A stretch of 64,000 nt of DNA from Alishewanella jeotgali KCTC 22429 (GTDB lineage: Bacteria > Pseudomonadota > Gammaproteobacteria > Enterobacterales > Alteromonadaceae): assembly GCF_000245735.1 (NCBI RefSeq), contig NZ_AHTH01000020.1, forward strand, positions 1 to 64,000. Reading direction: 5' to 3'. Of this stretch, positions 61,008-64,000 are shown piece by piece. The translations under genes and the position numbers were made by a program. The first letter of the stretch is position 1. The number at the start of each line of letters is the position of its first letter. Below the pieces are notes generated by a model that saw nothing but the letters and a program-made list of their open reading frames with translations, had not been told where the DNA came from and made no database searches.

Positions 61008-63428
61008 TTACTTGGCAGTATCGGCCTTAGCGTTTTTCACAAACTCATCCAGCCAGGCCGTGGTTTCCCACAGCATATGTAGCACAGACTCACGGGCGCG
61101 GTAGCCGTGTGATTCCAGTGGCAACATCACTAAGCGGGTGGTGCCGCCGTTGCCTTTAATCGCCTGATATAAGCGCTCGCTCTGCATGGGGAAAGTGCCG
61201 GCGTTATTATCATCACTACCATGGATCAGCAGTATGGGTGTCTTAATTTTTTCGGCATGGAAGAACGGCGACATCCGCACATATAACTCCGGATCATCCC
61301 ACAGGGTACGCTGCTCCATCTGGAAACCGAACGGCGTTAAGCTACGGTTGTAGGCGCCGCTGCGGGCAATACCGGCTTTAAACAAATTGGAGTGCGCCAG
61401 TAGATTTGCTGTCATAAAGGCACCATAAGAATGACCGCCAATCGCCACCCGGTTCGGGTCTGTTACGCCGCGCTCTACACCTGCAGCAATCGCCGCTTCC
61501 GCATTTAAGATCAGTTGCTCGATAAAGCTATCATTCGGCTCCTGCGTCCCTTCGCCAACGATCGGCATGGTGGCATTATCCAATACCGCATAGCCCTGAG
61601 TTGCCAGGAACTGCGGTGTCCAGTAACTGATGCGGTTAAAACGGTACGGCGAATCACTAACCTGACCGGCAGCGTCAGCACTGCGGAACTCGCGCGGATA
61701 AGCCCAAATCACGGTCGGCAGTGCGCCATCGCGGGCTTTATCGTAGCCGGCAGGTAGCAGCAGTGTCGCCGACATCGGAATACCATCAGCACGCTGATAA
61801 TTAATCAGCTCACGGCTAATACCCTGGGTATGCGGCATCGGGTGCGGTGTTTTGGTCAGGGCTGTCAGTTCACCGCTGCTGAGATCGCGCAGGTAGAAAT
61901 CCGGCGGCAGATCCGGCGCCTCACGCTGGGTTAACAGCTTGCCTGATGGTAACAGCGTATAAGGGAACTCGTAGAAAGGCGCTTCCGAACGCCATAAACG
62001 GCGGGTTTCGCCAGTAGCCAGCTGACGTTGATCGATAAAGGGTCTGTTACCCTCTGGTGACGCGCCTACGCCCGTTAAATAAATAGCGCCATCCGCTACC
62101 CGCAACAAGCGCTGGCCGTTAGCGGCCGTGGTTAATAACGGACTGCCCGGATCATTATAACGATCTTCAGAGGAGCGCTCCCAGAATACCCGGGCTTGCT
62201 GCGCCGGATCCAGATACCAGACTTTTTCATTGCGATCCTGCCACCAACGCTCCCAGACCAACAGGCTGCCATCGGCGGCCGCTAACAGGTAGGAGAAACG
62301 GAAGCTTAAATCCAACAGCTTTTCTGGCTCGGCGTTAAAAGGTGCAGCCAGTTGGAACAGCTGATCCCGTACTGTCACTTTATTCGCCGGATCGCCACCA
62401 TCCGCCGCTTCAGCCCAGTAAAGTGTTGCCGCCTGATCCGGGCGCCAGCCTACACTGCGCCGGCCAGTGATAACCGCGTCAAAGGCTATCGGTAAATTAT
62501 CGGCTACCGGTTGCTGCACCACCTGATATTGCAGCTTGCCGCTGGCGTCCCACACCTCGGTGGTATAAGCAAAGCGCGATACCGGTACCGCATAGGAAAA
62601 CGGCTGCTCAATACGGCTGACCAGAATAAAGTTATTGTCCGGCGATAACTCGGCACCACGCAGCAGTTGTGGCTTGCCCAGGGTAGTCACCTTATTGTTC
62701 AGGCCGACTTTTACCAGCTGACTGGTAAAGTAGTAGCTAAACAGGGCTTCATCATGTTTGTTTTTTAATAAGTCCTGATAGGTACGGGCTGGTGCAGTGC
62801 GGCCACGGGCTTCGGTAATCACCGGGCCAGTTGGCACCTTGCTTTGCACCGGTTCAGCACCCCGTTTGGCCGGAATACTGGCGGCAAAAATCGCTTTGCT
62901 ATCAGCAGTCCATTGCAGCGAGCCCCCCCAGATGGCATTTAACCGGATATTGCTCCAGCGGCTGGCCCGCAGTTTTTGCAGATCCACCTGCCACAGTTGG
63001 GCTTCGTTATCTTCCAGTTGAATAAAAGCCAGATAACGGCTGTCGGGGGAGAAATTCAGATTGACCGCTTTCAGATCCTTCGGCAAGCCTTTGATCGTTT
63101 TTGTCTGCTGCGTATCCAACTCGATCAATTGTAATGACGAGACATAGCGTGGTTGTGACGGACCATTATTCGCCGGATTAAACCTTACGCCAGCCAGCCG
63201 GTATTCCGGTGCCGCCAGATCGGCAATACCCGGTAAGGCGGCAAAACCGGTACTTAGCATCAGCTTGCCATTTGGGCTTAACATCGCCCCCGGTGCCGGT
63301 GCCGCATCAACGATAGCTACAATCTCTTTTACCGGCTGCTGATAGCCAATATCCACAGCCGTTGCCAGTGCCAGTTGACTGCAACTGAGCAAGCTACCCA
63401 GTAACGCAGCGCGAAGGAACATCTTCAT
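61008..63428 (-). CDS. S9 family prolyl oligopeptidase-like exported peptidase
   Basis: An 806-residue serine peptidase with a signal peptide (MKMFLRAALLGSLLSCSQLALA). A beta-propeller-like region covers about 40-560; the alpha/beta-hydrolase domain follows. Ser near 666 in GGHSYGAFMTAN, Asp near 735 (IHGSDDNNAGT), His near 772 (LESHGYRAR). The family cleaves short peptides or acyl-peptides; here it acts in the periplasm. Related S9 enzymes are common in Alteromonadales. Stands alone, divergent from an outer-membrane barrel gene. No link to the starch locus is evident. Confidence 0.93.
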   Translation of the reverse strand: MKMFLRAALLGSLLSCSQLALATAVDIGYQQPVKEIVAIVDAAPAPGAMLSPNGKLMLSTGFAALPGIADLAAPEYRLAGVRFNPANNGPSQPRYVSSLQLIELDTQQTKTIKGLPKDLKAVNLNFSPDSRYLAFIQLEDNEAQLWQVDLQKLRASRWSNIRLNAIWGGSLQWTADSKAIFAASIPAKRGAEPVQSKVPTGPVITEARGRTAPARTYQDLLKNKHDEALFSYYFTSQLVKVGLNNKVTTLGKPQLLRGAELSPDNNFILVSRIEQPFSYAVPVSRFAYTTEVWDASGKLQYQVVQQPVADNLPIAFDAVITGRRSVGWRPDQAATLYWAEAADGGDPANKVTVRDQLFQLAAPFNAEPEKLLDLSFRFSYLLAAADGSLLVWERWWQDRNEKVWYLDPAQQARVFWERSSEDRYNDPGSPLLTTAANGQRLLRVADGAIYLTGVGASPEGNRPFIDQRQLATGETRRLWRSEAPFYEFPYTLLPSGKLLTQREAPDLPPDFYLRDLSSGELTALTKTPHPMPHTQGISRELINYQRADGIPMSATLLLPAGYDKARDGALPTVIWAYPREFRSADAAGQVSDSPYRFNRISYWTPQFLATQGYAVLDNATMPIVGEGTQEPNDSFIEQLILNAEAAIAAGVERGVTDPNRVAIGGHSYGAFMTANLLAHSNLFKAGIARSGAYNRSLTPFGFQMEQRTLWDDPELYVRMSPFFHAEKIKTPILLIHGSDDNNAGTFPMQSERLYQAIKGNGGTTRLVMLPLESHGYRARESVLHMLWETTAWLDEFVKNAKADTAK

Positions 63429-63665
63429 TGTTGGATTCCCTGTCTTTTTGTTAGCCCTTTGTTATAACAGCTTTTGCCGGCAATACCAGCTTGCTTTCGA
63501 CCATGTTGAGAAAAACTGAGATAAGCGCCAGCAAGACTGCGCTGCGAGTTACAAGTTGTTACATTGTCGTAGCGAACATAACGCAAAGGCTCAGCGCTAT
63601 TAAGGTGCAATTCAGCGGGCGGGCTGCAGTATCGATAGCGTTACCCCAACTAAGAGGACGCTGTT

Positions 63666-64000
63666 ATGTTAAAACCCTTTATCGCGCTTTTCGTGATCAG
63701 CGCTCTGGCTGCACCAGCTCTGGCTATGGATTCGCCGTTCTATGTCGGTGGCCAGGTCAGCGCCACTAAGCTAAAAGAAAGGGACAGTAGTGAGAGTATT
63801 TCCTTCGACTTTACCACCTTATCTGTGCTGGCTGGCTACCAGTTTAATCCTTACGTCGCTGCTGAGGTACGCTTTGGTACCGGTGTCAAAGGCGAGCGTT
63901 ACCGCGAGCCGGGTTATCTGGAGGAACTGACCGTTGACCAACAAAGTATGCTGCTGTTAAAGGCCGGCGTACCGTTTTCCAATAGCTTATCGCTGTACGG
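63666..64000 (+). CDS. Outer-membrane beta-barrel protein, partial at window edge
   Basis: ATG 63666 follows AGAGGA; the frame is open to the right edge (111 codons seen). Signal peptide MLKPFIALFVISALAAPALA is followed by MDSPFYVGGQVSATKL and alternating strands (YQFNPYVAAEVRFGTG; SMLLLKAGVPF), as in OmpA/opacity-type barrels. The 3' end is outside the window, so total length and family cannot be fixed. Confidence 0.75.
   Translation, partial: MLKPFIALFVISALAAPALAMDSPFYVGGQVSATKLKERDSSESISFDFTTLSVLAGYQFNPYVAAEVRFGTGVKGERYREPGYLEELTVDQQSMLLLKAGVPFSNSLSLY

Noticed and set aside
1-64000. CRISPR array, tRNA, rRNA, integrase, insertion sequence or prophage
   Set aside because: No regularly spaced repeats, no cloverleaf or rRNA-like stretch and no transposase or integrase motifs were seen in reading both strands.

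Overview
The window looks like chromosomal DNA of a marine or aquatic gammaproteobacterium near Rheinheimera, Alishewanella or Arsukibacterium. This rests on the TonB-receptor-driven starch locus, the DUF3334 gene, the style of the core genes (pyrC, comM, rhlE, malQ) and a mid-range GC content. The genus is an inference. I saw no rRNA, tRNA, CRISPR array, intact transposon or integrase.

Layout. Positions 1-17 kb hold mostly single housekeeping or accessory genes: a carboxysomal-type (CsoSCA-like) beta-carbonic anhydrase cut by the left edge, a one-heme cytochrome c lipoprotein, a SWIM/SNF2 helicase, a three-gene RND / LolA-like / FimV-like-barrel operon, comM, pyrC, a Bcr/CflA efflux pump, a DUF3334 protein, a LacI-type regulator and a SulP anion transporter. 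Positions 18-29 kb hold the first half of a maltodextrin locus: a lipoprotein GH13, an MFS maltose-type permease, a decayed Ntn-hydrolase pseudogene, a DUF4160/DUF2442 pair, a periplasmic cyclomaltodextrinase-type GH13, a GH31 transglucosylase-type enzyme and a lipoprotein alpha-amylase. Positions 29-35 kb hold signalling genes (GGDEF, MCP, EAL-HDOD) and rhlE. Positions 35-41 kb hold a cassette of SxtK-, SxtJ- and SxtI-like genes divergent from two tandem SGNH hydrolases. Positions 41-42.8 kb are an AT-rich scar with two RHS core remnants around an orphan gene. Positions 42.9-60.3 kb hold the second half of the starch locus: a lipoprotein pullulanase, two TonB-dependent receptors, a tryptophan-halogenase-like flavoprotein, malQ and another GH13. 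Positions 60-64 kb hold two overlapping small membrane protein genes, an S9 peptidase and a partial outer-membrane barrel.

How the starch genes fit together (inference from families). Lipid-anchored amylases and the pullulanase cut alpha-glucan at or near the outer membrane. The two TonB receptors import maltodextrins. GH13 and GH31 enzymes remodel them in the periplasm, the MFS permease takes the products across the inner membrane, and MalQ works on them in the cytoplasm. Five perfect 14-bp palindromes (TGAATACGTATTCA or TGCATACGTATGCA) sit in front of the transport/hydrolase units and malQ. They look like operators of one LacI-family repressor, and the LacI gene at 14.5 kb is the natural candidate.

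Best candidates for something under-described: the SxtI/J/K-like carbamoyltransferase cassette with twin SGNH proteins; the carboxysomal-type carbonic anhydrase with no carboxysome genes in view; the RND / LolA-like / FimV-barrel operon; and the unknown 473-residue gene divergent from the first maltodextrin receptor.
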